Of a DNA stretch of 64,000 bases, positions 18,437 to 27,063 are shown piece after piece. The position numbers and the translations under genes were made by a program. Within the stretch, counting starts at the first letter, position 1, and each line of letters opens with the position of its first letter. The notes below the pieces were generated by a model. That model was not told where the DNA came from. It saw only the letters and a program-made list of their open reading frames with translations, and ran no database searches. Source of the stretch: Methylorubrum populi (GTDB taxonomy: Bacteria; Pseudomonadota; Alphaproteobacteria; Rhizobiales; Beijerinckiaceae); NCBI RefSeq assembly GCF_002355515.1, contig NZ_AP014809.1, positions 3,930,501 to 3,994,500 of the forward strand. Direction: 5' to 3'.

Positions 18437-19411
18437 ATGAACCGCCGGTCCGCCGCCCGCCTCGTCCTCGCTGGCCTCGCGCTCAGCCTCGCCCTCGGGC
18501 TCCCGCTCGGCGGCCTCCCGGCCGTCGCGCAGGATTCGACCCTGCGCATCGGCTATCAGCGCTCCTCGGCGCTGATCTCGCTCCTGCGCGAGGACGCGAC
18601 CCTGGAGACGGCCCTGAAGCCCCTCGGCGTCACCGTCTCCTGGCACGAATTCACCAGCGGCCTGCCGATCATGGAGGCGCTCAATGTCGGCCGCATCGAC
18701 GTCTCGGCGGATGTCGCCGACACCGTGCCGGTCTTCGCCCAGGCGGCGAATGCCAGGATCACCTATTTTGCCCAGGAGGCGGCCTCGCCGGAGGCGCAGG
18801 CGATCCTGGTGCCGGGGGATTCTCCGCTGAAGAGCGTGGCCGACCTGAAGGGCCGCAAGGTCGCCGTCACCAAAGGCGCCGGCAGCCACTACCTGCTGCT
18901 CGCCGCGCTGAAGGCGGAAGGGCTGCCGTTCAAGAGCATCACTCCGGCCTACCTCACCCCGGCGGACGGACGCAGCGCGCTGGCCGGCGGCAGCGTCGAT
19001 GCCTGGGTGGCGTGGGACCCGTTCCTGTCGGCCGCGCAGATCCAGGCCGGGGCGCGCATCCTCAAGGACGGCACCGGGCTCTCGGCCTACAAGCGCTACT
19101 ATCTCGCCTCCGATGCCTACGCGGAAAAGCGCGCCGACGTGCTGACCCTGCTCGTCGCCCGGCTGCGCGAGGCCGGGGCCTGGGTGAAGGCCAATCCCGA
19201 CGCGGCCGCCGCGCGGCTGGCCGCCCTGTGGAAGATCGAGCCCGACATCGTGAAGCAGGCCAATGCCCGCCGCTCCTACCGGGTCGAGCCGGTGAGCCGC
19301 AAGGGTCTCGGCGAGCAGCAGACCATCGCCGACGCCTTCCGCGCCGAGGGCCTGTTGCCGCGCGCCGTCGATGCCGCGGCGCTTCCGGTCTGGGATCCGC
19401 CGACGCGCTGA
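18437..19411 (+). CDS. aliphatic sulfonate binding protein, third and most divergent copy
   Basis: A 324-residue SsuA-like protein with a long Sec signal (MNRRSAARLVLAGLALSLALG to PAVAQ). The overall plan is as in the other two (LRIGYQRSSALI, GLPIMEALNVGRID, VDAWVAWDPFLSAAQ), but the ligand loop reads SADVADTVPVFAQ instead of GETPPIFAQ, so it likely binds a different molecule. It is separated from the second copy by 74 bases holding a CTCCCGC/GCGGGAG hairpin (18374-18388), which could stabilise or trim the mRNA between the two genes. Start ATG at 18437. Confidence 0.87.
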   Translation: MNRRSAARLVLAGLALSLALGLPLGGLPAVAQDSTLRIGYQRSSALISLLREDATLETALKPLGVTVSWHEFTSGLPIMEALNVGRIDVSADVADTVPVFAQAANARITYFAQEAASPEAQAILVPGDSPLKSVADLKGRKVAVTKGAGSHYLLLAALKAEGLPFKSITPAYLTPADGRSALAGGSVDAWVAWDPFLSAAQIQAGARILKDGTGLSAYKRYYLASDAYAEKRADVLTLLVARLREAGAWVKANPDAAAARLAALWKIEPDIVKQANARRSYRVEPVSRKGLGEQQTIADAFRAEGLLPRAVDAAALPVWDPPTR

Positions 19412-19444
19412 GGGCGAAGGAGAGCGAGCTTAAGGACGTTCACG

Positions 19445-20827
19445 ATGACCCGTCAGGCGAGCCTGCCCCCCATCGCGGTGATCGGCGCGGGGTTCAGCGG
19501 CACCATGGCCGCGCTCCAGCTTCTCTCGGCGCTGCCGCCGGAGCGTCCGGTCCTGCTGTGCGAGCGTTCGGGGAGTTTTGCCCGGGGGCTGGCCTACGGC
19601 ACCGGCAACCCGGCCCACCTCCTCAACGTGCGCGCCGCCAACATGAGCGCCTTCCCCGACCGGCCGGGCCATTTCGAGGAATGGCTGGCCGGGGCCGATC
19701 TCGGCGAGGGTGTGGTCAAAACCCCCGCCGGCACCTTCGTGGCGCGGGGCCATTACGGCAGCTACCTCACCGATTTGCTGACCGCGGCCGTCACCGGGCC
19801 GGGCGTGCCGCGGCTGCGCCTCGTCAATGACGCGGTGGTCGATCTGGAGCCCCGGGCCGGCGGCTTCGTGCTGCGCACGGAGGGCGGGCAGGCCCACCGG
19901 GTCGCCGGGGCCGTGCTCGCCATGGGCAACCTCGCCTCGGCCGCGCCCAAGAGCCGCCACAGCCTCGACCCCTGGGCCCCCGAAAGCTTCGGTCGCCTGC
20001 ACCCGCACGCGCCGGTCCTCATCGTCGGCACCGGCCTCACCATGCTCGATGCGGTGGCGAGCCTGCGGGCGCAGGGCTTTTCCGGCGCGATCCTCGCCCT
20101 GTCGCGCCGCGGCCTGCTGCCGAACGCCCACGCCCCCGCCGACTTCTGGCCCGCACCGGATCTGACGCCGGCCGACCTCGCCTCCCTGAAGCGGCTGCTA
20201 ACCCGCATCCGCGGGGAGGTGGCGCGGGCGGCGACGGCGGGCATCGGCTGGCACGGCGTCATCGATGCCCTGCGTCCGCTCACCGACACGATCTGGCGCA
20301 GCCTGCCCCCGCGCGAACAGGCCCGGTTCCAGCGCCACCTGCGCCCGTTCTGGGACGTGCATCGCCACCGCACCGCCCCGCCGGCCGCACGGACGATCGC
20401 CGACGAGAGCGCCCGCGGCGCCCTGACGGTGCGGGCCGGGCGCCTACTCGCGATCGAGGACGAGGCGGCGCAGGCGGTGGTGACGCTGCGCCTGCGCGGC
20501 GCCGACCGTCCGGAGCGTCTCGCCGTCCAGGCGATGATCGACGCCACCGGATTCGGTCACCTGAAGGAGAGCCGCGATCCGCTGCTGCGGCGTCTGCTGG
20601 AGCGCGGCTTCGTGCGCCCCGGGCCCTTCGGCCTCGGCCTCGATGCCGGCGTGGATTACCGGGCCGTCGGCGGATCGACCGCGGAGGGCGGGGGACCGCT
20701 CTGGATCCTCGGGCCGCTCCTGCGCGGCGTCCTGTGGGAATGCACCGCGGTGCCCGACATCCGCAACGAGGCGGCCGAACTGGCCGGCCTCGTCGCCGGC
20801 GACCTCGACCGCGCCGCCGCAGCCTAG
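19445..20827 (+). CDS. FAD/NAD(P)-binding protein, YdhS-like family
   Basis: A 460-residue protein with an N-terminal Rossmann fold, IAVIGAGFSGTMAALQLLSAL, and the family block GLAYGTGNPAHLLNVRAANMSAFPDRPGHFEEW typical of the FAD-NAD(P)-binding family seen in YdhS-like proteins. A second dinucleotide motif occurs in VLIVGTGLTMLDAV near residue 200. Enzymatic role unknown. It starts 33 bases after the third binding protein on the same strand, so it is likely in the sulfonate operon. Homologues often accompany sulfonate uptake genes; use as an oxidoreductase for a sulfonate-derived product is inference. Confidence 0.8.
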   Translation: MTRQASLPPIAVIGAGFSGTMAALQLLSALPPERPVLLCERSGSFARGLAYGTGNPAHLLNVRAANMSAFPDRPGHFEEWLAGADLGEGVVKTPAGTFVARGHYGSYLTDLLTAAVTGPGVPRLRLVNDAVVDLEPRAGGFVLRTEGGQAHRVAGAVLAMGNLASAAPKSRHSLDPWAPESFGRLHPHAPVLIVGTGLTMLDAVASLRAQGFSGAILALSRRGLLPNAHAPADFWPAPDLTPADLASLKRLLTRIRGEVARAATAGIGWHGVIDALRPLTDTIWRSLPPREQARFQRHLRPFWDVHRHRTAPPAARTIADESARGALTVRAGRLLAIEDEAAQAVVTLRLRGADRPERLAVQAMIDATGFGHLKESRDPLLRRLLERGFVRPGPFGLGLDAGVDYRAVGGSTAEGGGPLWILGPLLRGVLWECTAVPDIRNEAAELAGLVAGDLDRAAAA

Positions 20828-21013
20828 CACACCCGCATCCTTCGACCGTCCCGAAAGCGGCGGAGAGCACCGGCTCGCCGCCGCTTCACGCATTCGTGAC
20901 CCGAACGGATCCTGCCGCCCGTGACGGGACCACCGCTGCGTCGGGCTCTAACACCCTGTCCCATCTTCCGTTTCGGCAGCCGCGGTGCCGGCAGTTCGTC
21001 CGCCGGCTCACAA

Positions 21014-21068
21014 ATCGGAATCATTCTAAAGAGGTTGAAGTGAGTTTGGACTTGTTCTAATTAAGAAC
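21014..21068 (+). promoter_or_regulatory. promoter with an ICE-like half-palindrome and a second inverted repeat
   Basis: This lies in the 318-base gap before the small Cys gene; the rest of the gap holds nothing I recognise. A sigma-70-type promoter reads TTGAAG (21035-21040), 17 bases, TAATTA (21058-21063). Just upstream, ATCGGAA-TCA-TTCTAAA (21014-21030) has one perfect half of the Irr iron-control element TTTAGAA-N3-TTCTAAA and four of seven matches in the other half. GTTCT-AATTA-AGAAC (21054-21068) overlaps the -10. The leader would be about 75 bases. Iron control is a suggestion only. Confidence 0.45.
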
Positions 21069-21145
21069 GGTGACGGCGGACGTCTGGAGCCGAACGGCTC
21101 GGGACGGTGAAAAGACCGCCAGCGACGACAAACCGGAGAGAGATC

Positions 21146-21355
21146 ATGGCCACCTCGAGCAACGCCGCCTGCCAGAGCTGCCGCTTCTTCGACGACCACA
21201 AGACCAACGGCGCCCAGGCCGCGGGCGACCAGGGCCTGTGCCGCTACAACCCGCCGGTGAGCCAGCCCGACCCGCAGAGCCAGGGCCTGTGGCCGGTCGT
21301 TGCCTCCAAGGATTGGTGCGGCCACTTCACCGCCGACGTGACCCCGGCCGAGTAA
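21146..21355 (+). CDS. four-cysteine miniprotein, probable metal or Fe-S binding
   Basis: A 69-residue protein with Cys9, Cys12 (CQSC), Cys32 (GLCRYNPP) and Cys58 (DWCGHF). The pattern C-x2-C, C-R-x-x-P-P, W-P-x-V and D-W-C-G is one I know from many small bacterial proteins of unknown function; four spaced cysteines suggest a single metal site or Fe-S cluster. No signal peptide or membrane helix. The ATG at 21146 has GGAGAGAG upstream. It is a single-gene unit with its own promoter and a perfect intrinsic terminator, which implies abundant or tightly controlled expression. Function unknown. Confidence 0.8.
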   Translation: MATSSNAACQSCRFFDDHKTNGAQAAGDQGLCRYNPPVSQPDPQSQGLWPVVASKDWCGHFTADVTPAE

Positions 21356-21383
21356 GCCGGGCTTCGACGGAAGTCATTCGAGA

Positions 21384-21413
21384 GGGCCGGTGCCGCGCGC
21401 ACCGGCCCTTTTT
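21384..21413 (+). terminator. intrinsic terminator of the four-cysteine gene
   Basis: GGGCCGGTGC (21384-21393) and GCACCGGCCC (21399-21408) form a perfect 10-bp stem with a CGCGC loop, followed by TTTTT. It is 28 bases after the stop codon and is the clearest Rho-independent terminator in the window. Confidence 0.92.
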
Positions 21414-21592
21414 GCGTGCGCCGCGCAAACGCCGGCGAATTGCGTCGCAACCGCCCCGCGGCGGTCATGATCCGGTCACCTTCCGATTCGATGGCTGCGG
21501 CGAAGGGGCAACGGTCCGTGAGCGGACGGCCCGGTCGTCAGGTTGAACGGCGCGGCCCGCACGTGCCGCCGCGCCCGAGTGGGGATGATTGC

Positions 21593-22282
21593 ATGATCTT
21601 CGGACCGATCGGTGCGCGCGCGCCTTTCCTCCGCACCGGCCGCGCCGCGGCCCTGGCTGCCGGCTTGGCTGCCCTGTCGGCCGTGCCCGCCTCGGCGGCC
21701 GCGCCGGCGCATGACCCGAGCGGCACGTGGCTGACGCAGGACGGCAAGGCCCGCATCCGCGTCGAGAAGTGCGGCCCACAGGAGAAGAACCTGTGCGGCT
21801 ACGCGGTGTGGCTGAAGACCCCCCTCAACGACGAGGGCAAGCCGCGGGTCGATTTCCGTAACCCCGATCCGAAGAAGCGCGCCCGCGCCTCCCTCGGCCA
21901 CCAGCTCATCCTCGGGCTCAAGCTGAACAAGGATGCCCATTACGAGGGCAAGATCTACAACGCCGAGGACGGCAAGTTCTACGACGTGACGATCTGGTCG
22001 GACGCTCCCGAGGAGCTGACGGTCAAGGGCTGCCTCATCGCCTTCCTGTGCCAGTCCCAGACCTGGACCCGGGTGAGCGACGCGCTGCCCGGCCAGCTCA
22101 CCGGCCCGACCAATGGCGCGAACGGTCCCCGCGCCGATGCCGAGTGGGCGCCGAAGACGGCCCCCGGCGCGACCGCCAGCGGCCCCGCCGCTACCGGCAC
22201 CACCGGCGCTGCGCCCGCGGCCAAGCCGGCTCCGAAGCCGGCCGCACCGAAGGCCCCGGCCGCTCCCGCCCCGGCGCAGTAA
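21593..22282 (+). CDS. exported DUF2147 protein with Ala/Pro tail
   Basis: A 229-residue protein with a signal peptide ending near AAALAAGLAALSAVPASAAAPA (cleavage about residue 37). The mature domain (about 40-150) matches the DUF2147 pattern: DPSGTWLTQDGKARIRVEKCG, LCGYAVWLK, LGHQLILGLK, YEGKIYNAEDGKFYDV and LTVKGCLIAFLCQSQTWTR, a small beta-barrel family with paired cysteines. A low-complexity Ala/Pro/Lys tail covers the last 60 residues. The ATG at 21593 is selected because it begins the signal. Role unknown; family members are periplasmic and found near envelope genes. Confidence 0.87.
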   Translation: MIFGPIGARAPFLRTGRAAALAAGLAALSAVPASAAAPAHDPSGTWLTQDGKARIRVEKCGPQEKNLCGYAVWLKTPLNDEGKPRVDFRNPDPKKRARASLGHQLILGLKLNKDAHYEGKIYNAEDGKFYDVTIWSDAPEELTVKGCLIAFLCQSQTWTRVSDALPGQLTGPTNGANGPRADAEWAPKTAPGATASGPAATGTTGAAPAAKPAPKPAAPKAPAAPAPAQ

Positions 22283-22307
22283 GACGGCCCGCGACCCCGC
22301 CCGCAGG

Positions 22308-22339
22308 CATTCCGGGCCCCGCCTTGCGGCCTCGGAATG
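22308..22339. repeat. short palindrome between convergent genes
   Basis: CATTCCG (22308-22314) and CGGAATG (22333-22339) are inverted around a G+C-rich loop that can extend the stem. It shares the CATTCCG/CGGAATG words with the larger repeat at 7390-7491 and sits where two genes converge, so it may be a degenerate copy of the same element serving as a two-way stop. Confidence 0.4.
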
Positions 22340-22378
22340 ACGCTTGCGGGGAAACCGCGGCCGGTCTCCGGAAAGGCG

Positions 22379-23539
22379 TCAGGCCGTCGGTGCCGCCACG
22401 CGCTGGCGCAGGCCCGCGATCACCGCCTTCAGCATCTCGGCGCTCGCCTCCTCCGAGAGGCCGCCGGGCGTGCGCGCGGCGTAGACTCGTTCGTGCACGA
22501 AGGCGAGCTTGGCGATCACCGCGGGCGTCAGCTTGAACGGGTAGAGCGGTGGCTGACCCATGGAGCGGTTGAGCGAGTTCACCGCGTAGGTGAGCGGGAT
22601 CCACGCCTCGACCACCCGCTCGAAATCCGGCGATTCGTAGGGATCGAAGTCGATGCAGGTCGACAGCGCCGCCGGCTCGGCCGCGCCGCGCAGCTTCGGC
22701 CGCAGGCGGATCTCGAACGCGCTGCCGGTCTCCAGCGTGTCGATGATGTGCAGATAATGGGCGAAGGTCTCGGCGAAATCCTCCCAGGGATGCGCCGTGG
22801 CGTAGGACGAGACGAAGGATTCCTGCCAATCGGAAGGCGGCCCGGCGGCGTGATGGCGCCGGAGCGCGGCGCCGTAATCGAGGCTCTCGTCGCCGAACAG
22901 GGCGCGGAAGGCCGGCAGACTCGCGTCGAAGCGCACCAGCAGGTTCCAGAAATAGTGCCCGATCTCGTGGCGGAAGTGGCCGAGCAGGGTGCGGTAATAC
23001 TCCCCGAACATCTTGCGGCGTCGTTCCCGCTCGACGTCGTCGGCCTCGGCGATCGAGAGCGTGATCAGCCCGTCGAGATGCCCCGTCATCACCGGAGGTC
23101 CGGAGGACTCGGCGAGGAAGTCGAAGGCCAGCCCGTCGGAATACTGAGCCCGCGTCACCAGCGGCAGGTCGAGACGCAGGAGCGAGTAGAACAGCCGGTG
23201 CTTGGCCGCCTCGATCTGGCGCCAGCGGTCGATGTTGGCCGCCACGCTGAGGTCCGGCACCACCCGGTTGTGCCGGCAGGTGACGCAGTAGCGCTCACCG
23301 GACTCGGCGGGCACCATCCAGTTGCAGGCGTCGTGGGCCGCGTTGGCGCAGCGGCGATACTTGCGGCCCGGATGCGCGTAGGCGCGGAACAGGGGGCCGC
23401 GCTCGTCCTCGCCGCAAGGCTCCAGCGCCGAGACCTCGTGCCGGTCGCAGACGTAGCCGAGCCGGCGCTCGCAGCTCTCGCAGACCGTGCTCTCGAACGA
23501 GACCGGCTGGTCGCAGGCCTGACACTGGAAGATCTTCAT
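22379..23539 (-). CDS. zinc-ribbon protein with metallopeptidase-like domain (COG4307-type)
   Basis: A 386-residue protein. The N-terminus has a zinc ribbon (CQACDQPVSFESTVCESC) and a further cysteine set (CNWMV, YCVTC). The C-terminal domain carries HEIGH at 191-195 (FRHEIGHYFW), a gluzincin-type Zn motif, and WEDFAETFAHYLHI, which could give the third ligand. This fits the predicted zinc-binding metallopeptidase family with an N-terminal ribbon. No signal peptide, so cytoplasmic. The ATG at 23539 opens exactly at the ribbon. It is divergent from the transglutaminase/ATP-grasp operon, and in other genomes these families are often neighbours, which suggests a joint role. Confidence 0.85.
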   Translation of the reverse strand: MKIFQCQACDQPVSFESTVCESCERRLGYVCDRHEVSALEPCGEDERGPLFRAYAHPGRKYRRCANAAHDACNWMVPAESGERYCVTCRHNRVVPDLSVAANIDRWRQIEAAKHRLFYSLLRLDLPLVTRAQYSDGLAFDFLAESSGPPVMTGHLDGLITLSIAEADDVERERRRKMFGEYYRTLLGHFRHEIGHYFWNLLVRFDASLPAFRALFGDESLDYGAALRRHHAAGPPSDWQESFVSSYATAHPWEDFAETFAHYLHIIDTLETGSAFEIRLRPKLRGAAEPAALSTCIDFDPYESPDFERVVEAWIPLTYAVNSLNRSMGQPPLYPFKLTPAVIAKLAFVHERVYAARTPGGLSEEASAEMLKAVIAGLRQRVAAPTA

Positions 23540-23778
23540 GGGAGGCCCCGCTCCGTCCTCTGCGGGGACCAGACAAGAACCGGGCCGCCGCCAAACCAAG
23601 GGTCGTGAGCCGGGTGAGGTTCCGCCGTCCCGAGCGGCCGCGCCGACCCTGACGGCTGCACGGTTCTTGCTTTTTCAATCCCTCCATTCCGAGCGCCGGG
23701 ATGTATAAGGCGCGCAACCAGCGGCAGAGCGCGCCGCCTCCATCGCGTCGAGAGACCTCGCAACAATCCGGAGCCTCC

Positions 23779-26700
23779 GTGTCGATCCAAGCCGCCCTGC
23801 ACCACGTCACGCATTACCGCTACGACCGGCCGATTGCGCTGGGGCCGCAGACCATCCGCCTGCGCCCGGCGCCGCATGCCCGGACAAAGGTGCCGGCCTA
23901 CGCGCTGAAGGTCAGCCCGGAGAACCACTTTATCAACTGGCAGCAGGACCCGGCCGGCAACTGGCTCGCCCGCCTCGTCTTTCCGGAAAAGACCACCGAG
24001 TTCCGGGTCGAGGTCGATCTCACCGCCGACCTCGCGGTCATCAATCCGTTCGACTTCTTCGTCGAGCCCTACGCCGAACGCCGCCCCTTCGACTACGAGG
24101 CGGATCTGAAGGTCGCGCTCGCCCCCTACCTCGTCCTCGATGAGGCGCAGGGGCCGGAAATCGACGCCTTCCTCGCCGAGATCCCCGACGAGACGCACAC
24201 GGTCAACTTCCTCGTGGCGCTCAACGAGAGGGTGCGCTCGCACGTCGCCTACGGGGTCCGGATGGAGCCCGGCGTGCAGACCGCCGCCGAGACGCTGACG
24301 CTGAAAAGCGGCTCCTGCCGCGATTCCGCGTGGCTCCTGGTGCAGGTGCTGCGCCGACTCGGCTTCGCCGCCCGCTTCGTCTCGGGCTACCTGATCCAGC
24401 TCGTGCCCGATACCACCGCCGTCGACGGCCCGGCCGGCACCAGCACCGACTTCACCGACCTGCATGCCTGGGCCGAGGTCTACCTGCCAGGTGCGGGCTG
24501 GATCGGCTTCGACGCCACCTCCGGCCTGCTCACCGGCGAGGGCCACATCCCGCTCGTGGCCACCGCCCATTACAACGCCGCCGCGCCGATCTCCGGGCTC
24601 GCCGAGCCGGCCAAGGTCGAGTTCGCCTACGAGATGACGATTAGCCGCGTGGCTGAAGCCCCGCGCATCACCAAGCCGTTCTCGGACGAGATCTGGACGG
24701 CGATGGACGCGCTCGGCGAACGGATCGACGCGGATCTCACCGCGCAGGACGTGCGCCTGACCATGGGCGGCGAGCCGACCTTCGTCTCGGTCGACGACTT
24801 CGAGTCGCCCGAATGGAACGTCGCCGCCGTCGGCCCGACCAAGCGGGGCCTCGCCGATCAGCTGGTGCGACGCCTGCGCAACCGCTTCGCGCCCGGCGGC
24901 ATGCTGCATTACGGCCAGGGCAAGTGGTATCCCGGCGAGAGCCTGCCGCGCTGGGCCTTCGCCCTGTACTGGCGCAAGGACGAGGTGCCGGTCTGGCGCG
25001 ACGCCGACCTGATCGCCGTCGAGGACGGGCCGAAGACCGCCACCATCGCCGATGCCGAGCGGCTGATCGGCGCGCTCGCCAAGCGGCTCGAACTCGCCCG
25101 CTTCGTCTTCCCGGCCTACGAGGACGCGGTCTACTGGAAGAGCCGCGAGAGCGAGTTGCCGGTCAACGTCACGACCGCGGCGCCGCGGACCGGGAGCCTG
25201 GAGACCGATGCCCGGTTCAAGCGCGTGTTCGGCCGTGGCCTCGACACGCCCGTCGGCTACGTGCTGCCGCTCGCCAACCTTGCCGTGGATGGCGGCCGCG
25301 CCTGGATCTCGGAGGCGTGGGCCTTCCGCCGCGGCGGCGCCTATCTCAGCCCCGGCGACTCGCCGATGGGCTTCCGCCTGCCGCTCGCCTCGCTGCCCTA
25401 CGTGCCGCCGGATTCCTACCCCTACTACCACCCGCAGGATCCGCTGGAGGCTCGCGGCGACCTCCCCGCCGAGCCCGGCGGCCTCAAGGACGCACCGCTG
25501 CCCAAGGGCGCGGACCGAGCGAACGGCGGCGGCATCGAGGGCGTGGCCGTGCGCACCGCGCTCGCGGTCGAGCCGCGCGACGGCGTGCTCTGCGTGTTCA
25601 TGCCGCCGCTGGAGCGCGCGGACGAGTATCTCGACCTCGTCGGGCATCTGGAGCACGCCGCCGAGACCGTCGGCCAGCCGATCCATATCGAGGGCTACGA
25701 GCCGCCCTACGATCCGCGCCTCTCGGTCATCAAGGTCACGCCCGATCCCGGCGTGATCGAGGTGAACGTCCATCCCGCCGCCTCCTGGCGCGAGGCGGTC
25801 GACATCACCGCCGGCCTCTACGAGGAGGCCCGCCAGACCCGCCTCTGCGCGGAAAAATTCATGATCGACGGGCGCCATACCGGCACCGGCGGCGGCAACC
25901 ACGTCGTGCTCGGCGGGGCCAGCCCCTCCGACTCGCCGTTCCTGCGCCGGCCGGACCTGTTGAAGGGCCTCGTGCTGTTCTGGCAGCGGCATCCCTGCCT
26001 GTCCTACCTGTTCGCCGGCCTCTATGTCGGCCCGACGAGCCAGGCGCCGCGCATGGACGAGGCGCGCCATGACGGGCTCTACGAGCTGGAGATCGCGCTG
26101 GCCCAGGTGCCGGGGCCGGACGAGGCCAACATCCCGCACTGGCTGGTGGACCGGCTGTTCCGCAACATCCTCGCGGACGTCACCGGCAACACCCACCGGG
26201 CCGAGATCTGCATCGACAAGCTGTTCTCGCCGGACGGGCCGACGGGGCGGCTCGGCCTCCTCGAATTCCGCTCCTTCGAGATGCCGCCGGACGCGCGCAT
26301 GAGCCTTGCCCAGCAAGTCTTGCTGCGGGCGATCGTGGCGTGGCTCTGGCGCGAGCCGCAGACCGGCGGCTGTGTCCGCTGGGGCACGGCCCTGCACGAT
26401 CGCTTCATGCTGCCGCATTTCCTCTGGGCCGACTTCCTCTCGGTGCTGGAAGACCTGCGCGCCGGCGGCTACGACTTCGACCCTCAGGCCTTCGCGGCAC
26501 AGGCCGCGTTCCGCTTCCCCGTCTTCGGCCGGGTGGAGCAGGGCGGTGTGAGCCTGGAACTGCGCCAGGCGCTGGAGCCCTGGCACGTGCTGGGCGAAGA
26601 GGGGACCGCCGGGGGAACCGTGCGCTTCGTGGACGCATCCGTCGAACGGCTTCAGGTGAAGGTCGAGGGCTATGTCCCCGGCCGGCACGTGATCGCCTGC

Positions 26701-27063
26701 AACGGCCGGCGCCTGCCGATGACGCCGACCGGCGCCAGCGGCGAGGCGGTCGCGGGCCTGCGCTTCAAGGCGTGGCAGCCCGCCTCCTCGCTGCACCCGA
26801 CGATCCCGCCGCACGGACCGCTCACCTTCGACATCCTCGATGCCTGGAGCGGCCGCTCGCTCGGCGGCTGCCGCTACCATGTCAGCCATCCGGGCGGGCG
26901 CAACTACGACAGCTTCCCCGTCAACGCCTACGAGGCGGAGGGGCGCCGCCTCGCCCGCTTCGAGGCGATGGGCCACACCCCCGGACGCGTCGCGATGCCG
27001 GCCGAGGAGCGTACCGGCGACTTCCCCCTGACCCTCGACCTGCGCACGCCCGCACCCCGATGA
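23779..27063 (+). CDS. transglutaminase-like protein fused to DUF2126
   Basis: A 1094-residue cytoplasmic protein. The N-terminal part has the bacterial transglutaminase N-domain ([27 protein letters not shown]) and a papain-like core with Cys180 (SGSCRDSAW), His229 (DLHAWAEV) and Asp245 (GFDATSG). From about residue 300 to the end runs DUF2126, including [31 protein letters not shown] and [12 protein letters not shown]. The GTG at 23779 is chosen because homologues begin with [14 protein letters not shown]; upstream codons lack conservation signs. Its stop overlaps the next start (ATGA). Activity unknown; a peptidase or peptide-modifying function with the ATP-grasp partner is inference. Confidence 0.88.
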   Translation: MSIQAALHHVTHYRYDRPIALGPQTIRLRPAPHARTKVPAYALKVSPENHFINWQQDPAGNWLARLVFPEKTTEFRVEVDLTADLAVINPFDFFVEPYAERRPFDYEADLKVALAPYLVLDEAQGPEIDAFLAEIPDETHTVNFLVALNERVRSHVAYGVRMEPGVQTAAETLTLKSGSCRDSAWLLVQVLRRLGFAARFVSGYLIQLVPDTTAVDGPAGTSTDFTDLHAWAEVYLPGAGWIGFDATSGLLTGEGHIPLVATAHYNAAAPISGLAEPAKVEFAYEMTISRVAEAPRITKPFSDEIWTAMDALGERIDADLTAQDVRLTMGGEPTFVSVDDFESPEWNVAAVGPTKRGLADQLVRRLRNRFAPGGMLHYGQGKWYPGESLPRWAFALYWRKDEVPVWRDADLIAVEDGPKTATIADAERLIGALAKRLELARFVFPAYEDAVYWKSRESELPVNVTTAAPRTGSLETDARFKRVFGRGLDTPVGYVLPLANLAVDGGRAWISEAWAFRRGGAYLSPGDSPMGFRLPLASLPYVPPDSYPYYHPQDPLEARGDLPAEPGGLKDAPLPKGADRANGGGIEGVAVRTALAVEPRDGVLCVFMPPLERADEYLDLVGHLEHAAETVGQPIHIEGYEPPYDPRLSVIKVTPDPGVIEVNVHPAASWREAVDITAGLYEEARQTRLCAEKFMIDGRHTGTGGGNHVVLGGASPSDSPFLRRPDLLKGLVLFWQRHPCLSYLFAGLYVGPTSQAPRMDEARHDGLYELEIALAQVPGPDEANIPHWLVDRLFRNILADVTGNTHRAEICIDKLFSPDGPTGRLGLLEFRSFEMPPDARMSLAQQVLLRAIVAWLWREPQTGGCVRWGTALHDRFMLPHFLWADFLSVLEDLRAGGYDFDPQAFAAQAAFRFPVFGRVEQGGVSLELRQALEPWHVLGEEGTAGGTVRFVDASVERLQVKVEGYVPGRHVIACNGRRLPMTPTGASGEAVAGLRFKAWQPASSLHPTIPPHGPLTFDILDAWSGRSLGGCRYHVSHPGGRNYDSFPVNAYEAEGRRLARFEAMGHTPGRVAMPAEERTGDFPLTLDLRTPAPR

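Noticed and set aside
23536..26976. Very long open frame on the minus strand (over 1100 codons)
   Set aside because: It is the antisense mirror of the transglutaminase-DUF2126 gene. High G+C suppresses stops; the composition is Arg/Gly/His/Ala-rich with no domain, while the plus frame has clear motifs.
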